The notes under the pieces: generated by a model
Database searches by the model: none
Seen by the model: the letters and a program-made list of their open reading frames with translations, nothing else
Told to the model about the DNA's origin: nothing
Assembly (NCBI GenBank): GCA_045541735.1
Contig: JAZQJQ010000025.1
Location: forward strand, 1 to 14,766
From: RUG12395 sp045541735
GTDB taxonomy: Bacteria > Bacillota > Clostridia > Oscillospirales > CAG-272
Reading direction: 5' to 3'
DNA: 14,766 nt
Translations under genes and position numbers: made by a program
Shown: positions 1 through 6,674 of the stretch, piece after piece
Layout: every line of letters starts with the position of its first letter
How positions within the stretch are numbered: position 1 is the first letter of the stretch

Positions 1-115
1 TCTGATTGTTCTGATTGTTCCGGCTGTTCTGCTGGTTCTGCTGGTTATTCTTCTGGTTCTGCTGATCTTTATACTGGTTCTGGTTGTTGTACTGATTGTT
101 CTGATTATAATTCAT
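1..115 (-). CDS. Asn/Gln-rich small protein, N-terminal part (runs off the left edge)
   Basis: The first 38 codons of a minus-strand gene are visible, starting with ATG at 115 and preceded by a strong AAGGAGG ribosome binding site (124-130, 8 nt from the start). The peptide is almost only Asn and Gln, with a few Tyr, Lys, Asp, Ser and Arg; it begins MNYNQNNQYNNQNQYKDQQ. No hydrophobic segment or catalytic motif is present in the visible part. Small Asn/Gln-rich proteins occur in spore-forming Clostridia, for example among spore-associated proteins, but nothing here fixes that role. The reading frame is open to the edge and no other frame has a comparable start signal, so I am confident it is translated but not what it does. 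It diverges from the amidohydrolase gene across an 82-bp gap. Confidence 0.7.
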   Translation of the reverse strand, partial: MNYNQNNQYNNQNQYKDQQNQKNNQQNQQNSRNNQNNQ

Positions 116-142
116 TGTTACATCCTCCTTTCTTGTTTTCGA

Positions 143-174
143 GTATAGTTTACCGCATTATCGAGAAACTATAC
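143..174. promoter_or_regulatory. Inverted repeat between divergent genes
   Basis: GTATAGTTT (143-151) and AAACTATAC (166-174) are perfect 9-bp inverted arms separated by 14 bp, inside the 82-bp gap between the Asn/Gln-rich gene and the amidohydrolase gene. The arms contain -10-like hexamers (TATACT on minus, 147-142; TATACA on plus, 170-175), but neither has a good sigma-A -35 at the right distance. It could be an operator, or promoters read by an alternative sigma factor. This is inferred from symmetry and position only. Confidence 0.4.
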
Positions 175-197
175 ACAAATTCAATAGGAGGCACAAA

Positions 198-1334
198 ATG
201 CTTTTGATCCAAAACGGACTTATATATACTATGGAGGAAAACAAAGCGATACACGGAGATATACTCTGCGAAAACGGAAAAATATTGGAAATTTCAAGCA
301 ACATAACACCTACGGAACGTATGCATACAATAGATGCTTCCGGCATGCGCGTTTATCCGGGTTTTATTGATGCTCACAGCCATATCGGCATATCGGAAGA
401 AAAAAAGAGCTCCCAAGGCGATGAATGCAATGAGGGGACGAACCCGATCACACCCTGCATGCGCGCCATAGATGCCGTAAATCCTATGGACAGCGCCTTT
501 CACAATGCATTGGCCGCAGGCATAACCGGTGTCATGGCAGGACCGGGCAGTTCCAATCCCATCGGAGGTCAGTTCGCTTTTATTAAAACGCACGGCCGCC
601 GCATTGACGATATGACAGTGCTGGCGCCCTCTGCCCTCAAACTCGCGTTCGGCGAAAACCCTATGACAAACTACGGACCTAACGGAAATATGCCCTCCAC
701 ACGAATGGGTATAGCATCACTGATACGCGAGGCTCTGTCCGAGGCGCGGCAATACTTTGAAACAAACGGCGCAGTAAAGTTCAACATGGAATGCTACCGC
801 GAACTTTTTGACGGTAAGATCCCTCTTAAAGCACACGTTCACCGCGCGGATGATATTTTTACCGCCATTCGGATAGCAAAAGAATTCGGCATTGGTCTTA
901 CGCTTGACCATTGCACAGAGGGGCATCTTATAGCAGAGGAAATTGCGGAAAGCGGTTTTCCCGCAATAGTCGGACCTTCTCTTGCTTCACGCAGTAAAAA
1001 CGAGGTGAGCTTATCGGACTTCAAAACACCCGGAATACTCCAAAAAGCAGGTGTCACCGTAGCGCTTACCACAGATCACCCCGTATCGCGCATTCAATAC
1101 CTTCCGCTGTGCGCAGGGCTTGCAGCAAAGGAAGGTATGGGCGAATGGGGAGCATTGCGCGCAATTACCATCGATGCCGCGCGTATATGCCGCGTAGATC
1201 ATAGGTTGGGCAGCCTTAAAGCAGGTAAGGACGCAGACCTTGTTTTGTACAATGGAGACCCTTTGGAGATAGCCTCATCCGTCCATATGACCGTAATAAA
1301 CGGAGAAATAGCATGGACGGCAGAAAAAGCATAA
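198..1334 (+). CDS. Amidohydrolase, imidazolonepropionase-like (metal-dependent hydrolase)
   Basis: A complete 378-residue member of the amidohydrolase superfamily (COG1228, imidazolonepropionase-related). Visible features are the N-terminal beta-domain, the first metal-binding motif H60-S-H62 in an 'YPGFIDAHSHIG' context, His213/His215, His238, and Asp293 in 'TTDH', followed by the usual C-terminal 'GSLKAGKDADLVL' segment (about 338-350) that closes the composite beta-sandwich. Lys148 is a possible carboxylated metal-bridging lysine. The length is normal for the group. Such enzymes hydrolyse cyclic amides, dipeptides or related C-N bonds with one or two metal ions in the cytoplasm; the substrate cannot be read from sequence. 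There is no signal peptide. The ATG at 198 has AGGAGG at 186-191. It is a single-gene unit, divergent from the Asn/Gln-rich gene and convergent with the DUF4097 gene 33 bp away. No histidine-degradation genes lie nearby, so true imidazolonepropionase is unlikely. Confidence 0.88.
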   Translation: MLLIQNGLIYTMEENKAIHGDILCENGKILEISSNITPTERMHTIDASGMRVYPGFIDAHSHIGISEEKKSSQGDECNEGTNPITPCMRAIDAVNPMDSAFHNALAAGITGVMAGPGSSNPIGGQFAFIKTHGRRIDDMTVLAPSALKLAFGENPMTNYGPNGNMPSTRMGIASLIREALSEARQYFETNGAVKFNMECYRELFDGKIPLKAHVHRADDIFTAIRIAKEFGIGLTLDHCTEGHLIAEEIAESGFPAIVGPSLASRSKNEVSLSDFKTPGILQKAGVTVALTTDHPVSRIQYLPLCAGLAAKEGMGEWGALRAITIDAARICRVDHRLGSLKAGKDADLVLYNGDPLEIASSVHMTVINGEIAWTAEKA

Positions 1335-1367
1335 GCTCCAACAGTCCGCTGTATTGAGTGCAAGACC

Positions 1368-2336
1368 TTAGTTTACGATCTCTACCCTGATATCCCCGGT
1401 ATCGGTCTCTATCTCACAAAGTCCGCCTTTGACAGAAGTGGGAACTCTTATCGCGCCCGTATCTGTTTTTGCCGCAAAGATCTTATCTGTAAGAAAGGTT
1501 CCCTCCACGTCACCGGTGTCGGTCTCCACCTTGACGGCAGCGGCATCGCAGGCATCAAAATAAACGTCACCCGTGCTTCTTTCAATATCAAAAGAACCCG
1601 AGGCTATAACGTTTTTAAGCGTGATATCTCCAGTGCTGCCTTCGGAAAACAAATCTCTGCACGTCACGTCGGTAAGTATTGCCTTTCCCGTGCTTACCAG
1701 GATATTTATATTTCCCGTGCAGACCACCTTGTTTAACGCAACTCTGCCGGTGGAAACGGTAAGCTCCAGCTTATCCGCAGAAATTCCGTCCGCTTTTATT
1801 GAGCCGGTGCTTGTTTTTATTCTGACATCTCCCGCAGCGGAAGCGGCAAGCTTAACGTCACCGGTGCTTGCAGTGACGTTTATGTTTTCAAAAGTTAATC
1901 CATTCGGTATATCAACATGACCCGTACCGTTTTTGACAGAAAGATCTTCATATTCGGTCTTTGGCAGATAAACGGTTATCTTATCCTCGCCAAACGAGAA
2001 AAGTGAAATATACTCATACCATTTTCTGTTATCGACAAGTTTGATGGCAAGAGTGCCTCCTTCCGCGCTGACGGAATGTCTCAGGTTTTTGCGTTCACTG
2101 CACTCCACCCTGCATTCTCCACCCTCTGAGGGAAGAAAGACGATGTCCGCAGTGTTTGTATCAACGGAAATCATGCTGAAATCTTCAGTTATGCTGTAAG
2201 TATTCATTTCCCATTCCTCCGTGCCCAGTAAAGTAATATCCGAGCCGCTTAACAGAAAGCCGCCCGCAGCCATTGCGAGTCCAAGAATTATAAGTATCCC
2301 GCCGATGATCGAGGCAATTATTGCACGTTTATTCAT
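1368..2336 (-). CDS. DUF4097-family membrane-anchored beta-strand repeat protein
   Basis: A 322-residue protein with one N-terminal membrane segment (about 7-30) after a short Lys/Arg-containing start, then an extracellular beta-repeat domain. The turn motif [S/D]TG recurs nine times at about 19-20 residue spacing (157, 176, 195, 215, 234, 254, 273, 292, 312), typically STGDV or DTGDI, as expected for the right-handed beta-solenoid of DUF4097. No catalytic residues are evident. The ATG (2334-2336) overlaps the stop codon of the upstream HAAS gene by 4 nt, and AAGGAGG lies at 2344-2350. The gene order PadR, HAAS/DUF1700, DUF4097 is common in Firmicutes, and such modules are suspected to act in envelope sensing or stress response, although the mechanism is not established. 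It is last in its operon. The family call is firm and the function is unknown. Confidence 0.87.
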   Translation of the reverse strand: MNKRAIIASIIGGILIILGLAMAAGGFLLSGSDITLLGTEEWEMNTYSITEDFSMISVDTNTADIVFLPSEGGECRVECSERKNLRHSVSAEGGTLAIKLVDNRKWYEYISLFSFGEDKITVYLPKTEYEDLSVKNGTGHVDIPNGLTFENINVTASTGDVKLAASAAGDVRIKTSTGSIKADGISADKLELTVSTGRVALNKVVCTGNINILVSTGKAILTDVTCRDLFSEGSTGDITLKNVIASGSFDIERSTGDVYFDACDAAAVKVETDTGDVEGTFLTDKIFAAKTDTGAIRVPTSVKGGLCEIETDTGDIRVEIVN

Positions 2337-2950
2337 TTTCTTTCCTCCTTACGCACGATGAGATTCTTTATTGTCAAAAAGATCTTTGCCGTAAGCCGCG
2401 CAGACCCCTTTGTTGCTGCCTTGCAGGCATAGAACATAAACACGGAAAGTCCCGCGGAAAAGACCGCTATACCGCAAAGCATAAGTCCCGTAGGCACTCT
2501 TCCGCAAATGAAGGATACACCTCCTGAAATGAGACAGCCGATCGCGCATCCCCAAAGCGATGTCTCAACTGCCCAAACAGATATAACGAGAGAAAACAAC
2601 ACGGCAATGAGTGAAATGAGAACGGCGATTGCCGATATAACAAGCGGAAACCACACGGGGAACCCGAGTATTATCAAAGTGATCGCAAGAGGACTTGATC
2701 CGCGCTCACGCTTAGGCGCTTTTTCTTTCGGCGTTTCTTCTTTTAAGGTTTTCGGTGCAGGCTCACCGAGTATTTTTGCCGCAACATCCTCTGCACTGCC
2801 GATCTCGGCAACCGCATCTTCCTCACTCATTCCGTCGTCTATGCGGTCATCTATCATCTCCGAATAGTAATCGACGTAACGCTCTATATCCTCACGAGGC
2901 ATAACTCCGAGCGCCTCACGCAGTTCATACAAAAAATCAAGCTTAGTCAT
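2333..2950 (-). CDS. HAAS / DUF1700 domain membrane protein
   Basis: A 205-residue protein starting MTKLDFLYELREALGVMP. Residues 1-65 match the HAAS (DUF1700) pattern: a short helical domain with 'IERYVDYYSEMIDDRIDDG' and 'SEEDAVAEIGSAEDVAAKILGE'. A charged Lys/Glu linker (about 66-86) follows. Several membrane segments lie at about 87-127 and 131-176, and the tail is basic. HAAS proteins are usually encoded beside PadR regulators, and the HAAS domain is thought to couple the membrane protein to that system. I chose the ATG at 2950 because it begins the conserved domain and overlaps the PadR stop by 8 nt (translational coupling); an ATG further upstream in the same frame would run through the PadR gene. 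The 3' end overlaps the DUF4097 start by 4 nt. Confidence 0.87.
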   Translation of the reverse strand: MTKLDFLYELREALGVMPREDIERYVDYYSEMIDDRIDDGMSEEDAVAEIGSAEDVAAKILGEPAPKTLKEETPKEKAPKRERGSSPLAITLIILGFPVWFPLVISAIAVLISLIAVLFSLVISVWAVETSLWGCAIGCLISGGVSFICGRVPTGLMLCGIAVFSAGLSVFMFYACKAATKGSARLTAKIFLTIKNLIVRKEERK

Positions 2951-3260
2951 TGCCGTCCTCCTTGGAGATAAAACCGTAAATGGCCAGCAGCTCCTGCCAT
3001 TCTTCCTTGAATGCTTCGATGCGAGCTTTTCCCGCATCCGTTATTCGGTAATATTTACGCAATCTGCCGCTATGCTCCACCGTCCGTACGCTAAGCAGCT
3101 CGGCGGCTTCAAGCCTGCGCAGTATAGGGTACAGCGTGGATTCCGATATATCTACATACGGCTTTACGTCCTTTATTATCTTGTAGCCGTAGGAGTCATC
3201 GTTTTTTATCGCCGCAAGCACACAAATATCCAGCAATCCTCGCTTGAGCTGTATATCCAT
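2943..3260 (-). CDS. PadR-family transcriptional regulator
   Basis: A 105-residue winged-helix regulator. Residues 1-70 carry the PadR pattern: 'LKRGLLDICVLAAI', 'SYGYKI', 'ISESTLYPILRRLE' (recognition helix) and 'GRLRKYYRITDAGK' (wing). The C-terminal helix, about 78-100, would be the dimerisation arm of the short PadR subfamily. The ATG at 3260 is preferred because the conserved domain starts there and GGAGG lies at 3271-3275; a longer reading frame would begin inside the promoter. PadR proteins normally repress their own operon, and here a symmetric site overlaps the -10 box (3292-3314). It is the first gene of a three-gene operon with HAAS and DUF4097 proteins. The inducer is unknown. Confidence 0.92.
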   Translation of the reverse strand: MDIQLKRGLLDICVLAAIKNDDSYGYKIIKDVKPYVDISESTLYPILRRLEAAELLSVRTVEHSGRLRKYYRITDAGKARIEAFKEEWQELLAIYGFISKEDGND

Positions 3261-3291
3261 ATAGCACTTACCTCCATACATCTTTACACAC

Positions 3292-3323
3292 AATACTATA
3301 TCACACACAGTATTTCCTGTCAA
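3292..3323 (-). promoter_or_regulatory. Sigma-A promoter of the padR operon with a candidate PadR operator
   Basis: On the minus strand TTGACA (3318-3323) and TATAGT (3295-3300) are separated by exactly 17 bp, 35 bp upstream of the PadR start codon. The arms AATACT (3292-3297) and AGTATT (3309-3314) form a perfect 6-bp inverted repeat with an 11-bp spacer that covers the -10 box. This is the expected place for autorepression by PadR. The promoter is seen directly; the operator role is inferred. Confidence 0.8.
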
Positions 3324-3362
3324 GGTATATTGGCATATTTTGAATTACCTTCCCAAAAGAAA

Positions 3363-3400
3363 CTTAAGGAGTGTAAAAACGCGTTTTTACACTCCTTAAG
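3363..3400 (-). terminator. 38-bp perfect palindrome, likely terminator of the GH127-Gfo/Idh operon
   Basis: Two 19-nt arms (3363-3381 and 3382-3400) are perfect reverse complements with no unpaired centre. The minus-strand reading is followed by a T-rich tail (TTTCTTTT), and the element lies 5 bp past the stop of the Gfo/Idh gene. This fits a rho-independent terminator, although the stem is A+T-rich in the middle (AAAAACG/CGTTTTT) and longer than usual. On the plus strand the sequence after the stem is GATCATTAAA, not a U tract. Confidence 0.7.
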
Positions 3401-3405
3401 GATCA

Positions 3406-4542
3406 TTAAAACTCGGGAACTGTTACGGCCTCGCCGTTTTTCATTGCTGATTCGTGCGCGCAGATGCCCGCCGCGGTAATATTGGCGCCGAGCACCTCGT
3501 CTATCCAAGGCTTGCGCGCCTCCACACAACTGCGCACGAATTCGTGCACAAGGTGCGGGTGCGAGCCGTGGTGACCGCCGCCCGCACCCTTTTTGAGAGA
3601 TTCCTGCGGGTTGAGCGGGTCGAATTTACATCCGACGGTGAAGTGCTGTATCTCCTCGGGCAGTCGATCGTGATAATTGGGCATTGGCGTGACGTTCACA
3701 ACGCTTCTGCCGCCGCGCTTGCCCTCTACCGCCTGCTGATAGATGGTAACGTACGGATCGCTTCCGTCCCCAAAACCCCACTCGAAGCAAGCATTGGAAC
3801 CGTAAACAAACATTCCCTCCTGATACACGCGTGCGCATTCAAACAGAGAGCGCGTTGCCTCGCCCTTTATGCCGCTTTCAAACTCAAACAAAGCGCTCTC
3901 CACCGGGAAGGGATTGCCGTACTGCTCGCGAAGCCATTCTTCCATATTACCCGAGCCAAAGCAGTTAACGCGGCAAATGCGCGAATCGGAAAGTGCGACC
4001 ATGGGCGCTATTGCGTGCGTGCCGTACCACATAGGGGGCAGTCCCATCCAATAGGACGGCCAGTTTGCCATATCCTGATAATGCGAGCCTCGGAAGAACT
4101 GTATCTTGCCGAACTTTCCCTCCCGCTTCATCTCGGAAGCATAGAAGAACTGATAGGTATACAGCGTGGTCTCCATCATCATATAATTTTTTCCCGATCT
4201 GCGCTTTGCCTCCACGATGCGTCTGATATCCTCAAGCGAGGTCGCCATAGGCACGGTGCAGGCACAGTGCTTGCCCGCATCCAGAACTTTCACGGTCTGC
4301 TCTGCGTGCATGGGAATAGGAGTTACAAGATGCACGGCATCAACGGTTTTATCGGCAAGTATCGCCTCAAAGCTGTCGGCTATTCTTGCGCCGCCGATAT
4401 GCTCCGACACATTTTCCGCCTTCGCACGGTCGGTATCGAACAGCGTAAGCTCGCCGACGTCGGGATGCTCCTTGTATATTCCCGCAAAAGCACCGCCAAA
4501 GCCGAGCCCGACAAGGCTAACATTAAGTCTTTTGTTATTCAT
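3406..4542 (-). CDS. Gfo/Idh/MocA-family oxidoreductase with atypical catalytic motif
   Basis: A 378-residue NAD(P)-dependent oxidoreductase of the Gfo/Idh/MocA family. The Rossmann motif GxGxxG is at 12-17 (VGLGFGG). The segment 'VHLVTPIPMHAEQTVKVLDAG' (70-90) is the usual 'V.i.tP...H' region. The C-terminal alpha/beta domain holds 'GTHAIAP' with His176, the likely counterpart of the family's catalytic histidine. Where most members have Glu-Lys-Pro, this protein has Thr96-Val97-Pro98, so the usual catalytic lysine is missing. There is no signal peptide, so it should act in the cytoplasm. It follows the GH127 gene by 13 bp and has GGAG at 4551-4554, so the two are co-transcribed. Oxidation, reduction or redox-assisted hydrolysis of a sugar released by the GH127 enzyme is a reasonable inference, but the substrate is unknown. 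Confidence 0.9.
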   Translation of the reverse strand: MNNKRLNVSLVGLGFGGAFAGIYKEHPDVGELTLFDTDRAKAENVSEHIGGARIADSFEAILADKTVDAVHLVTPIPMHAEQTVKVLDAGKHCACTVPMATSLEDIRRIVEAKRRSGKNYMMMETTLYTYQFFYASEMKREGKFGKIQFFRGSHYQDMANWPSYWMGLPPMWYGTHAIAPMVALSDSRICRVNCFGSGNMEEWLREQYGNPFPVESALFEFESGIKGEATRSLFECARVYQEGMFVYGSNACFEWGFGDGSDPYVTIYQQAVEGKRGGRSVVNVTPMPNYHDRLPEEIQHFTVGCKFDPLNPQESLKKGAGGGHHGSHPHLVHEFVRSCVEARKPWIDEVLGANITAAGICAHESAMKNGEAVTVPEF

Positions 4543-4555
4543 TTTATTATCTCCG

Positions 4556-6469
4556 TTATTTCACAGGCATCCAAACACGCATTTGATTCAGTCCTCTGTT
4601 TGCCCACATAAAGTACGGTATAAGCCTTATACGGCGTTTCTCCTCACGATATTCGCTGAAATAAAGCGCCTCGGGATCACAGGAAACCAGCTCATACCCA
4701 TCGGCAAGCACGGTATATACTTTGCCGAGATCGTTTGCCGCATTTCCGAAGCCGCCGATCTCTGCGGGAGTCTTTTTTTCAAGCAGCAGCTCCGCCTCTC
4801 CGTCAAGAGTAAATCCAAAGACCTCTCCGTCATTATCCGCGCCCTCAGCGCAGAGCACCAAGGGGCCGACGGTGATCGCCGCCTTCCCGCTGTTTGATGC
4901 GACCTTTATGCTTGTGCGGTTTATGCGTGGGGACATATCAAGCTTCAGGGTAATAACGTCACCTGCTCTTGCATCAACGTAATAATACCCGTCCGCAAGC
5001 TCGCCCTTTGCCGAAATACTGAAGTTCTGCAGCGTAAACTCGGGTATATGTATACCAAGTCTCGCACTTCCCTCTTTGACCGTGTATTTCACGATATCGC
5101 CAAAGGGATAATCCGTTTCCACGGATATGCATACGTTATCAAGTGCAAGCTCCCCTGCGGCAAAAACGTTGGAATAAAGCACTCCGTCCTTGATATCCCA
5201 TATATAGTTAGCAGTGGATGCAAAAAGCCTTGCGGCGTTTGGAGGACAGCATGCGCACCCGAACCATCCGGGTCTTACGGGGCGCGCGTGAATATATACC
5301 GGCGCCACGCTTGAAACCCCCGGTATCGCCTCAAGGGGATTTACGTAGAAAAACTTTTTTCCGTCTAGCTCCATACCTGCGGACACCGTATTAAACAGAG
5401 CGCGCTCCATAACATCAGCGAAGCTTCCGCTTCGTTTTAACTTGAGCATCTTTGAAGCAAAGAAAACAAGAGCAATGGAAGCACACGTCTCGCAATACGC
5501 GGTATCGTTCGGCAGATCGTAATCGACGCTGAACGCTTCCCCTATACGCGAGGAACCGATACCGCCCGTAATGTGCATCTGCCTTTTTACTATGCTGTCA
5601 AAAAGTCTGAAGCACGCTTCGGTAAGCTTTTCTTCCTTTGTAACAGCGGCAATATCAGCCATCGCGGTATAGAGATATACAGCTCTGACGGCGTGTCCTA
5701 CCGCATCCGTCTGTTCTCTGACGGGGAGGTGCGCCTGTCTGTACTTCAGATCTCCCGTTTTTCCGCTCCATATCTTCCAATTGCGTTTTTCCGATTCTCT
5801 GTCATAAAACTCGGCATCAACACCGCGCACGTTTATAAAATGCTCGGCAAGCTCCTTGTATCTTTCATCGCCCGTAGCGCGCCACAAGCGCATCAGCGCA
5901 AGCTCGATCTCGGGGTGACCGGGGTAGCCTTCTGCACCTTCTGTTACAAAACGCCGATATAACATATCCGCATTTTTTTGCATTATCCGAAGCAGCTTGT
6001 CATTGCCCGTTACCTCATAAAGGGCAACCGCCGCCTCCATCATATGACCGGAGCAGTAAAGCTCATGCGCTTCAAGCAGATTTTTAAATCTTTCCGTCGG
6101 ACGCTTCAAGGTAAAATAGGTTTGAAGATACCCATCCTCCTCCTGCGCGTCCGCAATAACGTCGCAAAGCTCGTCAAGGCGCTTTTCCAAGCACACGTCG
6201 GGCTTTATCTGCAGCGAATATGCCGCCGCCTCGATCCACTTCGCAACGTCGCTATCCTGAAATACCTGCCCGTAGAATTCTCCGTTTTCCGCCATTGCTC
6301 CGTTTTTATTGAGATAAGCGGCATTTTTGAAGTTTGCTATTGCGTGGCTCGGAGCACAATCGTCCTCCTCGTCATTTATAACCTTTTCCTGATACGGTAT
6401 TACGGTATCGCAAACAAGCCGAGCCTGCCGCGCAAGAAAACCGTTTTTGAATGTAAAGCTTTTTAACAC
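4556..6469 (-). CDS. GH127 beta-L-arabinofuranosidase (DUF1680 family)
   Basis: A 637-residue protein of glycoside hydrolase family 127, close in length to the characterised HypBA1 (658 residues). The catalytic set is present: Glu311 (IGEAF, counterpart of the acid/base Glu322), the zinc ligands Glu327 and Cys329 in 'YCETCAS', and the Cys407-Cys408 pair in 'GWFGCACCPPN', which includes the nucleophile cysteine. An (alpha/alpha)6 barrel covers about 1-420 and beta-domains follow. There is no signal peptide, so it should act on imported oligosaccharides in the cytoplasm, releasing L-arabinose from beta-L-arabinofuranosides such as those of hydroxyproline-rich plant glycoproteins. I chose the GTG at 6469 because AAGGAGGT (6477-6484) lies 7 nt upstream; a longer frame without a ribosome site reaches 6577. 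It is first in an operon with the Gfo/Idh gene and divergent from an AraC regulator. Some DUF1680 members have other specificities. Confidence 0.9.
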   Translation of the reverse strand: MLKSFTFKNGFLARQARLVCDTVIPYQEKVINDEEDDCAPSHAIANFKNAAYLNKNGAMAENGEFYGQVFQDSDVAKWIEAAAYSLQIKPDVCLEKRLDELCDVIADAQEEDGYLQTYFTLKRPTERFKNLLEAHELYCSGHMMEAAVALYEVTGNDKLLRIMQKNADMLYRRFVTEGAEGYPGHPEIELALMRLWRATGDERYKELAEHFINVRGVDAEFYDRESEKRNWKIWSGKTGDLKYRQAHLPVREQTDAVGHAVRAVYLYTAMADIAAVTKEEKLTEACFRLFDSIVKRQMHITGGIGSSRIGEAFSVDYDLPNDTAYCETCASIALVFFASKMLKLKRSGSFADVMERALFNTVSAGMELDGKKFFYVNPLEAIPGVSSVAPVYIHARPVRPGWFGCACCPPNAARLFASTANYIWDIKDGVLYSNVFAAGELALDNVCISVETDYPFGDIVKYTVKEGSARLGIHIPEFTLQNFSISAKGELADGYYYVDARAGDVITLKLDMSPRINRTSIKVASNSGKAAITVGPLVLCAEGADNDGEVFGFTLDGEAELLLEKKTPAEIGGFGNAANDLGKVYTVLADGYELVSCDPEALYFSEYREEKRRIRLIPYFMWANRGLNQMRVWMPVK

Positions 6470-6586
6470 AGAGTTTACCTCCTTAAGGTGCTTTTTGTTT
6501 TGTGAATTCGGGAAACGGAGCGCAGGTACAGATCGTACAAAAAAGCCTTTTATAACGATCCGCGCAACGCAAAACACGCATTACAA

Positions 6587-6616
6587 TTGACTTTGCCCTT
6601 GTTTTTATGATATACT
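6587..6616 (+). promoter_or_regulatory. Sigma-A promoter of the AraC-family regulator gene
   Basis: TTGACT (6587-6592) and TATACT (6611-6616) are spaced by 18 bp, 58 bp before the GTG start at 6675. Transcription would start near 6623, giving an untranslated leader of about 50 nt that contains the inverted repeat at 6636-6661. Confidence 0.75.
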
Positions 6617-6635
6617 TACCATAGATAAAAATAAA

Positions 6636-6661
6636 TGTACAAAACGGCAATGTTTTGTACA
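6636..6661 (+). repeat. Inverted repeat in the leader of the AraC gene
   Basis: TGTACAAAAC (6636-6645) and GTTTTGTACA (6652-6661) are perfect 10-bp inverted arms around the loop GGCAAT. The element ends 2 nt before the AAGGAG ribosome binding site (6664-6669). As DNA it could be an operator for autoregulation; as RNA it could be a hairpin that limits translation. Confidence 0.6.
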
Positions 6662-6674
6662 AAAAGGAGTTCTT

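Larger units (their letters stand above)
6470..6674. promoter_or_regulatory. Divergent control region between GH127 and AraC genes
   Basis: This 205-bp region has a clear plus-strand promoter for the AraC gene (TTGACT 6587-6592, 18-bp spacer, TATACT 6611-6616). No equally good minus-strand promoter is visible; a TATAAA-like box near 6545-6550 on minus lacks a convincing -35. Two direct GTAC elements occur at 6526-6529 and 6535-6538, and a 10-bp inverted repeat lies at 6636-6661. The GTACA core shared by these elements may mark sites for the AraC protein; that is inference. Confidence 0.55.

Noticed and set aside
198..1334. Calling the amidohydrolase a true imidazolonepropionase (hutI)
   Set aside because: No other histidine-degradation gene is nearby, and the general fold motifs do not fix the substrate.
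1335..1367. Terminator between the convergent amidohydrolase and DUF4097 genes
   Set aside because: Only a 4-bp inverted repeat (ACAG/CTGT) is visible in this gap, too weak to call.
3454..4611. Long plus-strand open frame (385 codons) opposite the Gfo/Idh gene
   Set aside because: It lies antisense to a gene with clear family motifs, its product is rich in His, Arg and Cys with no recognisable domain, and there is no good ribosome site.
4217..4897. Plus-strand frame of 226 codons across the Gfo/Idh-GH127 junction
   Set aside because: It is the antisense shadow of two conserved genes, with Ser/Leu-rich low-information composition and no start signal.
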